Position numbers and translations under genes: made by a program. From Pseudonocardia bannensis (GTDB lineage: Bacteria > Actinomycetota > Actinomycetes > Mycobacteriales > Pseudonocardiaceae): a stretch of DNA of 41,575 nucleotides. Below are positions 1 through 8,797 of this stretch, one piece after another. The DNA is taken from NCBI RefSeq assembly GCF_012911875.1, contig NZ_JAAXKZ010000046.1:1-41575 (forward strand), given 5' to 3'. The notes below the pieces were generated by a model. The model ran no database searches and was not told the origin of the DNA. It saw nothing but the letters and a program-made list of their open reading frames with translations. Position 1 is the stretch's first letter, and each line of letters starts with the position of its first letter.

Positions 1-2727
1 ACCCGGCTGCCCGCCGACCACCTCGCCGTCCTCGACGCGCTGGCCGAGCACCGCGACGTCCATCTGTGGCTGCCGCACCCCTCCCCGGCGCTGTGGGAAC
101 AGGTCGCACCGCGTACCGGCGGGCCGCGGCGGCGCCGGGACGACCGGACGGCAGACGCGATCCGGCACCCGCTACTCGCCTCCCTGGGCCGCGACGTCCG
201 CGAACTGCAGCTACGGCTGCCCGCCGACGTCCACGACCACCACCACCCCTCACCGGAGGGGCCCGCCACGCTGCTCGGCCGGCTGCAACGCGACCTGTGC
301 GAGGACCGCGCGCCGGCGGGACCGCCGCGGCCCGGCATGTCCGACGCGCGCCCGCTGCTCGATGCCGGCGACCGCAGCATCCAGGTGCACTCGTGCCACG
401 GAGCCGACCGGCAGGTCGAGGTGCTGCGTGAGGTGGTCCTCGGGCTGCTCGCCGCCGATCCCACCCTGGAGCCGCGCGACGTGCTCGTCATGTGCCCGGA
501 CATCGAGAGCTTCGCGCCGCTGATCTCCGCGTCGTTCGGGCTCGGGCCGGCCGAGGGCGCCGGGGCGCCCGGCGCCGACCTCGTCCATCCCGGGCACCGG
601 CTGCAGGTCCGCCTGGCCGACCGGGCGCTGCGCCAGGTCAATCCGTTGCTCGGCACCCTGGCCGCGCTGCTCGAGCTCGCCGACGCCCGGCTGACCGCGT
701 CGCAGGTGCTCGACGTGATGGCGTCCGCTCCGGTGCGCCGCCGGTTCCGCCTCGACGACGACGATCTCGACCGGCTGCGCCAGCTGGTCACGGACTCGGG
801 GGTGCGCTGGGGCCTGGACGGCGAGCACCGCAGGCCCTACCGGTTGGAGGGGTTCGCGCAGAACACCTGGTCGGCTGGGCTGGACCGGATGCTGCTCGGC
901 GTCGCGATGTCGGCCGACGACCAGCACTGGCTGGGCACCGCGCTGCCGCTCGACGACGTCGACAGCTCCGATGTGGACCTGGTCGGCCGGGTCGCCGAAC
1001 TCGTCGACCGGCTGGGCGCGGTGCTGACCGGTCTCACCGGCCGGCGGACCCTGGCCGGGTGGAGCGCCGCCCTGGTCGGCGCGCTGGACGCGCTGACCTC
1101 GACCACGCCCGCCGACGCGTGGCAGGCCGCCCAGGCCCGCGCCGAGCTCGCCGACGTCGTCCGCGCCGCGGGCCCGCACGCCGACTCGGTGCCGCTGGCC
1201 CTCGCCGACGTCCGCGGGCTGCTCGCCGACCGGCTGCGCGGCCGGCCGACGCGGGCCAACTTCCGCACCGGCACGCTGACCGTCGCGACGCTGGTGCCGA
1301 TGCGCTCGGTGCCGCACCGGGTCGTGTGCCTGCTCGGCCTCGACGACGGCGTCTTCCCCCGCGCCGGCGAGGGGGACGGCGACGACGTGCTGACCCGCGA
1401 TCCCCGGGTCGGCGAGCGTGACCCGCGCAGCGAGGACCGTCAGCTGCTCCTGGACGCGATCTGCGCGGCGACCGAGCACCTGGTCGTGCTGCACTCCGGC
1501 GCCGACGAGCGCACCAACGCCCGCCGCCCGCCGGCCGTCCCGCTCGGCGAGCTGCTCGACACCCTCGACGCGACCGTGCGCGCCGCCGACGGGGGCCCCG
1601 CCCATGAGCAGGTGGTGGTGCGCCACCCGTTGCAGCCCTTCGATCCGCGCAACTTCACCGCGGGCGCGCTGGGCGGCGACGGCCCGTTCAGCTTCGACCG
1701 GGCCGGCCTCGCCGGTGCGGTGGCCGCCGCGGGCGCCCGCAGCGGTCCGCCGGCCTTCCTGGACGCTCCGCTGGCCCCGCCGGCCGAGACCGAGACCGTC
1801 GAGCTCGACGCCCTGATCCGTTTCCTGGAGCATCCGGCCAAGGCGTTCCTGCGGCAGCGGGTCGGGGTGAGCCTGTACACCGAGGACAGCGACCCCGCCG
1901 ATGCGCTGCCCGTCCACCTCGACGGGCTGCAGAGCTGGGCGGTGGGCAGCCGGCTGCTGCGCGACCGGCTGGCCGGGCACGAACTCGACCGCTGCCGGCA
2001 GGCCGAGTGGCGGCGCGGCGAGGTGCCGCCGGGCGCGCTCGGGCACCGGGTGCTGGAGAACGTCCTCGCGGAGGTGGAGCCCCTGGTGGCGGCGAGCCGG
2101 CCGCTGCGGGTGGGCGAGGTGGCGGCGCGCGACGTCGCCGCCGGGCCGGTGGGCGGGCGCACCCGTGTGGTGGGCACGGTCGGCGGGCTGTACGGGTCCG
2201 CGATCGTGCGGGTCGAGTACTCCCGGCTCGCGCCCAAACACCGGCTGCGGGCCTGGGTGCAACTGCTCGCGCTGACCGCCACCCACCCCGACGTGGCCTG
2301 GCGTGCGGTGACCCTGGGCCGGGGACGGTCCGGGCCCACCCGCTCCACGCTCGGCCCGGTGGACCCGGGCCGCGCCGCCGCGGTCCTGGCGGATCTCGTC
2401 GCGCTGCACCGGCTCGGGCTGTGCGAACCGCTGCCGCTGACCACCCTCGCCGGCTGCGCCTACGCGCGGGCCCGGGTCGACGGTGGGTCGGTGACCCGGG
2501 CCGTGGCGGCGGCCGTCGCGGCGTGGTGCGACCCTCCGGGCCCGGAGCGGGAGGACCCGGTGCACGAGCTGGTATGGGGGGCGGGGGCGCCCGCGTCGGT
2601 GCTGCTCGACCCGCCGCCGGACCCTGCCTCCGCGCAGCGCGCGCCGGGCGAGCCCAGCCGGTTCGGCGCGTTGGCCGTGCGGTTGTGGGGGCCGCTGCTG
2701 GCCGCCGAGGAGGTGGACCACCCGTGA
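1..2727 (+). CDS. recC: RecC, exonuclease V gamma subunit (5' end missing)
   Basis: The frame is open from base 1, so the start codon and N-terminus lie outside the window; about 908 residues are visible. RecC is the Chi-recognising scaffold of RecBCD, a helicase-nuclease that processes double-strand DNA ends for recombination. Recognition rests on the RecC block around 385-500 (HSCHG followed by REVEVL-like RQVEVLREVV, then PRDVLVMCPDIESF) and the later block with LLGLDDGVFPR near 1330-1360 and the DRQLLLDAI stretch near 1440. The C-terminal third carries the nuclease-like fold that is inactive in RecC proteins. The stop overlaps the recB start as GTGA (2724-2727), which implies translational coupling. 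The identity is firm because recB and recD follow in order. Confidence 0.95.
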   Translation, partial: TRLPADHLAVLDALAEHRDVHLWLPHPSPALWEQVAPRTGGPRRRRDDRTADAIRHPLLASLGRDVRELQLRLPADVHDHHHPSPEGPATLLGRLQRDLCEDRAPAGPPRPGMSDARPLLDAGDRSIQVHSCHGADRQVEVLREVVLGLLAADPTLEPRDVLVMCPDIESFAPLISASFGLGPAEGAGAPGADLVHPGHRLQVRLADRALRQVNPLLGTLAALLELADARLTASQVLDVMASAPVRRRFRLDDDDLDRLRQLVTDSGVRWGLDGEHRRPYRLEGFAQNTWSAGLDRMLLGVAMSADDQHWLGTALPLDDVDSSDVDLVGRVAELVDRLGAVLTGLTGRRTLAGWSAALVGALDALTSTTPADAWQAAQARAELADVVRAAGPHADSVPLALADVRGLLADRLRGRPTRANFRTGTLTVATLVPMRSVPHRVVCLLGLDDGVFPRAGEGDGDDVLTRDPRVGERDPRSEDRQLLLDAICAATEHLVVLHSGADERTNARRPPAVPLGELLDTLDATVRAADGGPAHEQVVVRHPLQPFDPRNFTAGALGGDGPFSFDRAGLAGAVAAAGARSGPPAFLDAPLAPPAETETVELDALIRFLEHPAKAFLRQRVGVSLYTEDSDPADALPVHLDGLQSWAVGSRLLRDRLAGHELDRCRQAEWRRGEVPPGALGHRVLENVLAEVEPLVAASRPLRVGEVAARDVAAGPVGGRTRVVGTVGGLYGSAIVRVEYSRLAPKHRLRAWVQLLALTATHPDVAWRAVTLGRGRSGPTRSTLGPVDPGRAAAVLADLVALHRLGLCEPLPLTTLAGCAYARARVDGGSVTRAVAAAVAAWCDPPGPEREDPVHELVWGAGAPASVLLDPPPDPASAQRAPGEPSRFGALAVRLWGPLLAAEEVDHP

Positions 2728-5700
2728 GGCGGCACGCGACCCACACCCTCGCCCCGGCGGCGTTCGACGTCTGCGGGCCGCTGCCCACCGGCACGACGGT
2801 CCTGGAGGCCAGCGCCGGGACCGGCAAGACGTTCACCATCGCCGCCCTCGCGGCCCGCTACGTCGCCGAGGGCCGGGCCACGCTGCCCGAGCTGATGCTG
2901 GTCACCTTCGGCCGGGAGGCCACCCAGGAGCTGCGCGAACGGGTCCGGGAACGCCTCGTCAGCGCCGAGCGCGGGCTCGCCGACCCGGACGCGGCCCGCG
3001 CGGCCCGGGACTCCGACTCGGTCCTCGCGCTGCTCGCCGACGCCGACGACCGCGAGGTGGACCGCCGGCGCCGCCGGCTCGCGCACGCCGTCGCGCACTT
3101 CGACGCGGCCACCATCGCGACCACCCACCAGTTCTGCCAGCAGATGCTGGCCGGGCTCGGCGTCGTGGGGGACGCCGACCCCGACGCGGTGTTCGTCGAG
3201 ACGATCGACGACCTGGTGACCGAGGTCGTCGACGACTTCTACGTGCGCAAGTACGCCGCCGCCGGCGCCGGCAACCCGGACTTCAGCCGCGACGTCGCGC
3301 TGAGCCTCGCCCGGCGGGCCGTCGAGGACGGGCAGGCCCGGCTCGAACCGGTCGAGGCCCCGGCGGGCAGCACGGCGGGGGTGCGCCGCAGCTTCGCCGA
3401 GGCGGTGCGCGCCGAGGTGCACCGGCGCAAGCGCACCCGCCGGCTGTTCACCTACGACGACATGCTGACGCGCCTCGCCGCCGCGCTGCGCGACCCGGCC
3501 CGCGGCCCCGCGGCCCGGGCCCGGCTGCGCGGCCGCTACGCCGTGGTGCTGGTGGACGAGTTCCAGGACACGGATCCGGTGCAGTGGGAGATCCTGCACG
3601 ACGCCTTCCACGGCCACACCACCCTCGTGCTCATCGGCGACCCCAAGCAGGCGATCTACGCCTTCCGCGGCGCCGACGTGGTCAGCTACCTGCAGGCCGC
3701 CGAGAAGGCGGCGGCGCGCGCCACTCTGGCCAAGAACTGGCGCAGCGACGCCGGGCTGCTCACCGCGCTCGACACCGTGTTCAACGGTGCCGCGCTGGGC
3801 GACGACCGGATCGTGGTGTGGCCCGTCGGGTCCGCCCATCCCGGGCAGCGGCTCACCGGCGCCCCGGTCACGACCCCGCTGCGGCTGCGCATCGTGAGCC
3901 GGGACGGTCTGCCCGCGCTCACGGGGCGCAACCTCGGGGTCGTCGGACCGACCCGCGCGGTGGTGGCCGCCGACGTCGCCGCCGACATCGCGGCCCTGCT
4001 GGCGAGCCCGGCCCGGTTCGACGGTCGCGACGTCGCGCCCGGTGACGTCGCGGTCCTCGTCCGCACCAACGCGCAGGGCGCCATGGTGCGCGACGCGCTG
4101 GAGGCGGCCGGGGTCCCCGCGGTGCTCACCGGCACGACCAGCGTGTTCGCCACCCCCATCGCCGCCGAGTGGCTGACGTTGCTGGAGGCCGTGGAGCAGC
4201 CGCAGCGCTCCACCCGGGTCCGGGCCGCGGCGCTGACCTGCTTCATCGGGCACACCGTCGCCGAGCTGTGCGCCGACGGGACGGGCGAGCAGCTCGTCGA
4301 CGAGCTGGGCACCTCGCTGCGGTCGTGGTCGGCGCTGCTGCGCACCCGCGGCGTCGCCGCCCTGCTCGAGGCGGTGAGCACCCGCACCCGGCTGTCGCAG
4401 CGGCTGCTCTCGGTCACCGACGGCGAGCGCCGGCTGACCGACCTGCGCCACATCGGCCAGGCGCTGCACGGCGCGGCGACCCAGGGGCATCTCGGACCCG
4501 CCGCGCTCATCGAGTGGCTGCGCCAGCGCATCGCCGACGCGGCCCGGGACACCGGCACCGAGCGCAGCCGCCGGCTGGAGTCCGACGCCGACGCCGTGCA
4601 GATCGTCACCGTGCACCGCAGTAAGGGCCTGGAGTTCCCGATCGTCTACGTGCCGTTCGCCTGGGACCGGTTCGTCCCCCGCGAACCGGACATGCTGCTG
4701 CTGCACGACGACCACGGGAACCGGGTGCTCGACGTCGGCGGCACCCGGGGTCCGGGCTGGCGCGACCGGGCCGCCCGGCACCGGGCGGAGGAGGCCGGGG
4801 AGGACCTGCGGCTGGTGTACGTGGCGACGACCCGGGCCCGCAGCCAGGTGGTCGCGTGGTGGGCACCGGCGACGACGACGCAGGCGTCCGCGCTGCACCG
4901 GCTGCTGGTCGGCCGCCCGGGACCCGGGACCACGCCGGGAGAGTCGTACGCGGTACCGGACGACGGCTCGATGCTGGCCCGGCTGCGCGAACTGAAGTCG
5001 GCGGTGCTGGCGGTCGAGCCCGTCGGCGACCGCGCCGACGGGCACTGGCACCGCCCGCCCGCGGCGGCGCCGACGATGCGCGCGGCGCGCTTCGACCGGG
5101 TGCTGGACACCGCGTGGCGGCGAACCTCCTACAGCGCGCTGACCGCCGAGGCGCACGGGGCCGTGGCCGGGGCCGGCGGGGTCGGCAGCGAGCCCGAGGA
5201 CCAGGGCATCAGCGACGAACCGGCCGAGGGCCAGTCCGGTGTCCCGGTTCCCCCGCCCACCGCCGTCGGCGCCGACGTGCCCTCCCCGATGGCCGATCTG
5301 CCCGTCGGGACCGGGTTCGGCACCCTGGTGCACGCGGTCCTCGAGAGCGCCGACACCACCGCGCCCGATCTGCTCTCCGAACTCGCCGACCGGGCCCGCG
5401 ACGAGCTGGGCCGGCGCCCGGCCGCCCTCGACCCGGCACTGCTGGCCGCCGCGCTGGTCCCGGTGGTGCAGACCCCGCTGGGGCCGCTGGCCGCCGGGCG
5501 CCGGTTGCGCGACATCGCGCCCGCGGACCGGCTGGCCGAGCTGGACTTCGAGTTCCCGCTCGCCGGCGGCGACCGACCGATCGGCGGGCTCACGCTCGGC
5601 GCGGTGGCCCCGCTGCTGCGCCACCACCTGCCCGCCGGCGACCCGCTGCGGTCCTACCCGGACCTGCTCGACACCCCTGCGCTCGCGCGCCAGCCGCTGC

Positions 5701-6104
5701 GCGGCTACCTGAGCGGGAGCATCGACGCGGTACTGCGGGTGAAGGACCGCTTCCTCGTCGTCGACTACAAGACCAACTGGCTGGGCCCGATCGGGCCCGC
5801 CGGCCGCGAGCCGCTCACGGCGGCGCACTACGCCCCGGCGCTGCTGGCCGACGCGATGGCGGCCGCGCACTACCCGCTGCAGGCCCTGATCTACGCGGTC
5901 GCGCTGCACCGCTTCCTCCGCTGGCGCCGGCCCGGCTACGACCCGCAACGGCACCTCGGCGGCGTGCTCTACCTGTTCCTGCGCGGCATGTGCGGTCCGG
6001 ACACCCCGGTCGTCGACGGCGTGCCGTGCGGGGTGTTCAGCTGGGCGCCGCCCGCGGCGCTCGTCGAGGACCTGTCCCGGCTGCTCGACGAGGGGGCCCC
6101 GTGA
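2724..6104 (+). CDS. recB: RecB, exonuclease V beta subunit (helicase-nuclease)
   Basis: A UvrD-type 3'-5' helicase with a C-terminal RecB nuclease domain, 1126 residues, close to the family length. The GTG start at 2724 overlaps the recC stop; the frame is open further upstream but only as a shadow inside recC. Walker A is ASAGTGKT (residues 29-36), the Walker B/DEFQDTD motif is at about 3555-3575, and the helicase motif TVHRSKGLEFP is near 4610. The nuclease centre looks intact: a His in GTLVHAVLE (H870), Asp in GSIDAV (D1001) and the DYK triad in VVDYKTNW (D1014, K1016). The enzyme should therefore unwind and cut. It is coupled to recD by a second GTGA overlap (6101-6104). Confidence 0.96.
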   Translation: MRRHATHTLAPAAFDVCGPLPTGTTVLEASAGTGKTFTIAALAARYVAEGRATLPELMLVTFGREATQELRERVRERLVSAERGLADPDAARAARDSDSVLALLADADDREVDRRRRRLAHAVAHFDAATIATTHQFCQQMLAGLGVVGDADPDAVFVETIDDLVTEVVDDFYVRKYAAAGAGNPDFSRDVALSLARRAVEDGQARLEPVEAPAGSTAGVRRSFAEAVRAEVHRRKRTRRLFTYDDMLTRLAAALRDPARGPAARARLRGRYAVVLVDEFQDTDPVQWEILHDAFHGHTTLVLIGDPKQAIYAFRGADVVSYLQAAEKAAARATLAKNWRSDAGLLTALDTVFNGAALGDDRIVVWPVGSAHPGQRLTGAPVTTPLRLRIVSRDGLPALTGRNLGVVGPTRAVVAADVAADIAALLASPARFDGRDVAPGDVAVLVRTNAQGAMVRDALEAAGVPAVLTGTTSVFATPIAAEWLTLLEAVEQPQRSTRVRAAALTCFIGHTVAELCADGTGEQLVDELGTSLRSWSALLRTRGVAALLEAVSTRTRLSQRLLSVTDGERRLTDLRHIGQALHGAATQGHLGPAALIEWLRQRIADAARDTGTERSRRLESDADAVQIVTVHRSKGLEFPIVYVPFAWDRFVPREPDMLLLHDDHGNRVLDVGGTRGPGWRDRAARHRAEEAGEDLRLVYVATTRARSQVVAWWAPATTTQASALHRLLVGRPGPGTTPGESYAVPDDGSMLARLRELKSAVLAVEPVGDRADGHWHRPPAAAPTMRAARFDRVLDTAWRRTSYSALTAEAHGAVAGAGGVGSEPEDQGISDEPAEGQSGVPVPPPTAVGADVPSPMADLPVGTGFGTLVHAVLESADTTAPDLLSELADRARDELGRRPAALDPALLAAALVPVVQTPLGPLAAGRRLRDIAPADRLAELDFEFPLAGGDRPIGGLTLGAVAPLLRHHLPAGDPLRSYPDLLDTPALARQPLRGYLSGSIDAVLRVKDRFLVVDYKTNWLGPIGPAGREPLTAAHYAPALLADAMAAAHYPLQALIYAVALHRFLRWRRPGYDPQRHLGGVLYLFLRGMCGPDTPVVDGVPCGVFSWAPPAALVEDLSRLLDEGAP

Positions 6105-8020
6105 CCACCGCCGTGACGACCGTGAGGCCCCCCGCCGAGACCGACCCCCACGATCCGCGGTTCGCCCGGTCGGCGTCCGGGTTGCTGCACACGTTCAACG
6201 TGGCCGGCGTGCTCACCGCGGCCGACGTGCACGTCGCGGTCCGGCTCGGCCGGCTCGGCGGGGAGCGGGACGACACGGTGCTGCTCGCCGTCGCGCTGGT
6301 GGTGCGCGGCATCCGCCACGGGTCGGTGTGCGTGGACCTGGCCGCGGTCAGCCGCACGGTGCTCGGTGAGGGCGACGAACTGCTCGACGTCTCCGCGCTG
6401 CCCTGGCCCGAACCCGGTGCGTGGCGGGCGGCGTGCGAACGCAGCCCGCTGGTCGCGGTGGGTGCGGTGGACGCGCCGGCCGGGCGCCCGCTGCGGATGG
6501 CCGACGGGCTGCTCTACCTCGACCGGTACTGGCGCCAGGAGGAGCAGGTCCGGATCGAGTTGAGGGCCCGGGCCCGGGCCGAGCCCCCCGCGGTCGACCT
6601 CGATCGGTTGCGCGCGGGTCTGGCCCGGCTGTTCGGCGAGCCGGCCGGGCAGCAGGGCCCCGACCGGCAGCGGCTGGCCGCCGCGGTCAGCGCGCTGCGG
6701 CGGGTCACGGTGCTGGCCGGCGGGCCCGGCACCGGCAAGACGACGACGGTCGCCCGGCTGCTCGCGCTGCTGCACGACCAGCCGGGGCCGCCCCCGCGGA
6801 TCGCGCTCGCCGCGCCGACCGGCAAGGCGGCCGCCCGGCTGGCCGAGGCCGTCCGGGAGCACACCGCCGACCTGCCGGCCCCCGACCGGGCCCGGCTGGG
6901 CACGCTGTCCGCGTCCACGCTGCACCGGCTGCTCGGCCGCAAGCCCGGTTCGTCGAGCCGCTTCCTGCACGACCGGCTCAACCGGCTGCCCTACGACGTG
7001 ATCGTGGTCGACGAGACGTCGATGGTCTCGCTGACCCTGATGGCGCGGCTGTTGGAGGCCGTCCGGCCCGACGCCCGGCTGGTGCTGGTGGGCGACCCCG
7101 ACCAGCTCGCGTCCGTCGAGGCGGGCGCGGTCCTCGGCGACCTCGCCCGGGCCCCGGGCACCCCCGAACCCGCCCTCGACTCGACGCTGCGCGAGATCCG
7201 CGCGCTCGGTCCGGGCGAGGCCCCGATCGTGCGCGGAGTGGTCACCCTGGACCGGACCTGGCGCTTCGGCGGCACCATCGCGGCGCTGGCCCGGGCGGTG
7301 CAGAGCGGCGACGCCGATGCCGCGCTCGGGTACCTGCGGGGCGGCGCCGACGACCTGGTCTTCGTCGAGCCCGCCGACGCGACCGCCCTGGACAGCCGGG
7401 ACCCGGCCGGGCTGGAGGAGCTGCGGGCCGACGTCGTCGCCGCCGCTCGGGCGCTGAGCGAGGCGGCCCGGGCCGGCGAGATCGAGGCGGCGCTGCGGGC
7501 GCTGGACGAGCACCGCCTGCTCTGCGGGCACCGCCGCGGGCCGTACGGGGTGAGCAGGTGGAGCGCCGAGATCGAACGCTGGCTGGCGGACGCCGGGCTC
7601 GGTCCCGGCGAGACCGACGACGCCGAGTGGTACCCGGGCCGGGCGCTGCTGGTCACGGCGAACGACTACGACCTCGCGCTCTACAACGGCGATACCGGCG
7701 TCGTCATCCGCGACGGGACCGGGGTGCGGGCGGCGTTCGCCCGGGGCGGCACGCCGGAACTGATCCCGACGGGCCGGCTCGCCGGGGTGCAGAGCGTGCA
7801 CGCGATGACCGTGCACCGCAGCCAGGGCAGCCAGTTCACCCGGGTCACCGTCGTGCTGCCGCCCGCCGAGTCGCCGCTGCTGACCCGGGAGCTGCTGTAC
7901 ACAGCGGTCACCCGCGCGCGTTCCGCGGTGCGGGTGATCGGCACCGAACAGGCGGTGCGGATCGCGGTGGGGCGGCCGGTCAGCCGGGCGAGCGGACTGC
8001 GGGGCCGGCTGGGCGGTTAG
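6101..8020 (+). CDS. recD: RecD, exonuclease V alpha subunit (5'-3' helicase)
   Basis: A superfamily 1B helicase of 639 residues that drives the second motor of RecBCD. The start is the GTG at 6101, inside the recB stop overlap. Walker A is GGPGTGKT (207-214), the DEAD-like motif is VVDETSM at about residue 304, followed by LVGDPDQLASVEAGAVLGDL. The C-terminus has the UvrD_C_2-type motif TVHRSQGSQF and YTAVTRAR. The N-terminal 150 residues form the RecD-specific domain that contacts RecC. It is the last gene of the recCBD unit; a short GC hairpin follows the stop. Confidence 0.95.
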   Translation: MTTAVTTVRPPAETDPHDPRFARSASGLLHTFNVAGVLTAADVHVAVRLGRLGGERDDTVLLAVALVVRGIRHGSVCVDLAAVSRTVLGEGDELLDVSALPWPEPGAWRAACERSPLVAVGAVDAPAGRPLRMADGLLYLDRYWRQEEQVRIELRARARAEPPAVDLDRLRAGLARLFGEPAGQQGPDRQRLAAAVSALRRVTVLAGGPGTGKTTTVARLLALLHDQPGPPPRIALAAPTGKAAARLAEAVREHTADLPAPDRARLGTLSASTLHRLLGRKPGSSSRFLHDRLNRLPYDVIVVDETSMVSLTLMARLLEAVRPDARLVLVGDPDQLASVEAGAVLGDLARAPGTPEPALDSTLREIRALGPGEAPIVRGVVTLDRTWRFGGTIAALARAVQSGDADAALGYLRGGADDLVFVEPADATALDSRDPAGLEELRADVVAAARALSEAARAGEIEAALRALDEHRLLCGHRRGPYGVSRWSAEIERWLADAGLGPGETDDAEWYPGRALLVTANDYDLALYNGDTGVVIRDGTGVRAAFARGGTPELIPTGRLAGVQSVHAMTVHRSQGSQFTRVTVVLPPAESPLLTRELLYTAVTRARSAVRVIGTEQAVRIAVGRPVSRASGLRGRLGG

Positions 8021-8042
8021 CCGCCCGCGTGCCGACCTGCGT

Positions 8043-8058
8043 CCCGGGACCTCCCGGG
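8043..8058 (+). terminator. possible weak hairpin after recD
   Basis: CCCGGG, a four-base loop and CCCGGG form a six-pair GC stem 23 bases after the recD stop. There is no T tract, which is common in high-GC actinobacteria, so the call rests on position and stem only. Confidence 0.35.
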
Positions 8059-8114
8059 CCTCGGACCTCGGGGCGGACTGGCCAGGACGCCGCCTTCTCC
8101 GGGAGGCTCGTCCT

Positions 8115-8690
8115 GTGCCGATGAAGCTGTCGCCCGTCGTCCGCGCCGCCTCCTTGCGCCTGTCGCACGGCGATCGCGGCAGACCGGCCACCCGCAGCGA
8201 CGACGCTCGATCCGGTTCGACCGTCGACCGCACCGGTGCTGAGCACCCGATGACCGTGGCCGGCAGCGTGGCGACCGCGGGCAGCGTGGCGGTCGCCGGG
8301 AGCGTGGCGACGGCCGGCAGCGTCGCCGTGGCCGGCAGCGTGGCGACCGCCGGCAGCGTCGCCGTCGCCGGCAGCGTGGCGACCGCGGACAGCGTGGCGG
8401 TCGCCGGGAGCGTGGCGACGGCCGGCAGCGTGGCCGTGGCCGGGAGCGTGGCGACCGCCGGCAGCGTGGCCGTGGCCGGGAGCGTGGCGACCGCCGGCAG
8501 TGTCGCCGTGGCCGGCAGCGTCGCGACCCTGATCAGCGCGAGCATCCGAGCGTGCATCGGGTCCCTGGCATGCGTCGGGTGTCGCCGGTGCGTGGGCTGC
8601 GTCGCCTGTATCGATTGCGTGGATTGCGTCGGCTGCGTCGGCTGTGTGGGCCTCCGGGGGGCCGTGGGCCGCCGTGGCGTGCGGGCCTGA
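8115..8690 (+). CDS. hexapeptide-repeat, cysteine-ladder protein of unknown function
   Basis: I do not recognise a characterised family. The GTG start is chosen because GGGAGG (8101-8106) lies eight bases before it; the predicted product has 191 residues. Residues 1-47 are basic. Residues 52-135 are 14 hexapeptides alternating VATAGS and VAVAGS, with one VATADS. Residues 140-177 hold ten cysteines (147, 153, then every third residue to 177), in the pattern CVGCVACIDC. Both halves keep a six-residue period, so a beta-solenoid with stacked cysteines is a reasonable inference. The tail is short and basic (LRGAVGRRGVRA). There is no signal peptide or clear membrane segment. The repeat region reads openly on the other strand too, so coding is supported mainly by the start site and by the Cys block falling in the same frame. 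An internal ATG at 8250 is a weaker alternative start. Confidence 0.6.
   Translation: MPMKLSPVVRAASLRLSHGDRGRPATRSDDARSGSTVDRTGAEHPMTVAGSVATAGSVAVAGSVATAGSVAVAGSVATAGSVAVAGSVATADSVAVAGSVATAGSVAVAGSVATAGSVAVAGSVATAGSVAVAGSVATLISASIRACIGSLACVGCRRCVGCVACIDCVDCVGCVGCVGLRGAVGRRGVRA
8268..8519 (+). repeat. 14 tandem copies of an 18-bp unit (36-bp higher-order period)
   Basis: Fourteen contiguous 18-base units, each beginning GTGGC or GTCGC and ending in AGC or AGT, alternate between two versions to give a 36-base higher-order repeat. A partial copy precedes (8256-8267) and a diverged copy follows (8520-8537). No unit carries a frameshift, and many differences fall at third codon positions, so the array looks maintained as protein coding. 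Confidence 0.93.
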
Positions 8691-8797
8691 ACTCAGCCGC
8701 TGCGAAGACGATGGTCGCGCCGCTTCTGGTCCCGGACGGTGGCGGTGGCCGGCCCTGCGGTGGCACAGTCCCGAGCGCCGATGATGGGAGGTCCGGT

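Noticed and set aside
1..8020. AdnAB, the common mycobacterial end-processing enzyme
   Set aside because: There are three subunits in the order recC, recB, recD, with a RecD helicase and an inactive-nuclease-type RecC, so this is RecBCD.
8256..8537. CRISPR array
   Set aside because: The units are contiguous, without unique spacers, and all are multiples of three bases in one frame; no cas gene is present.
5969..8557. Minus-strand protein beginning with ATLPA-type repeats
   Set aside because: It is the complement of the same repeat array, then antisense to recD for most of its length; the plus frame has the better ribosome site and carries the cysteine block.
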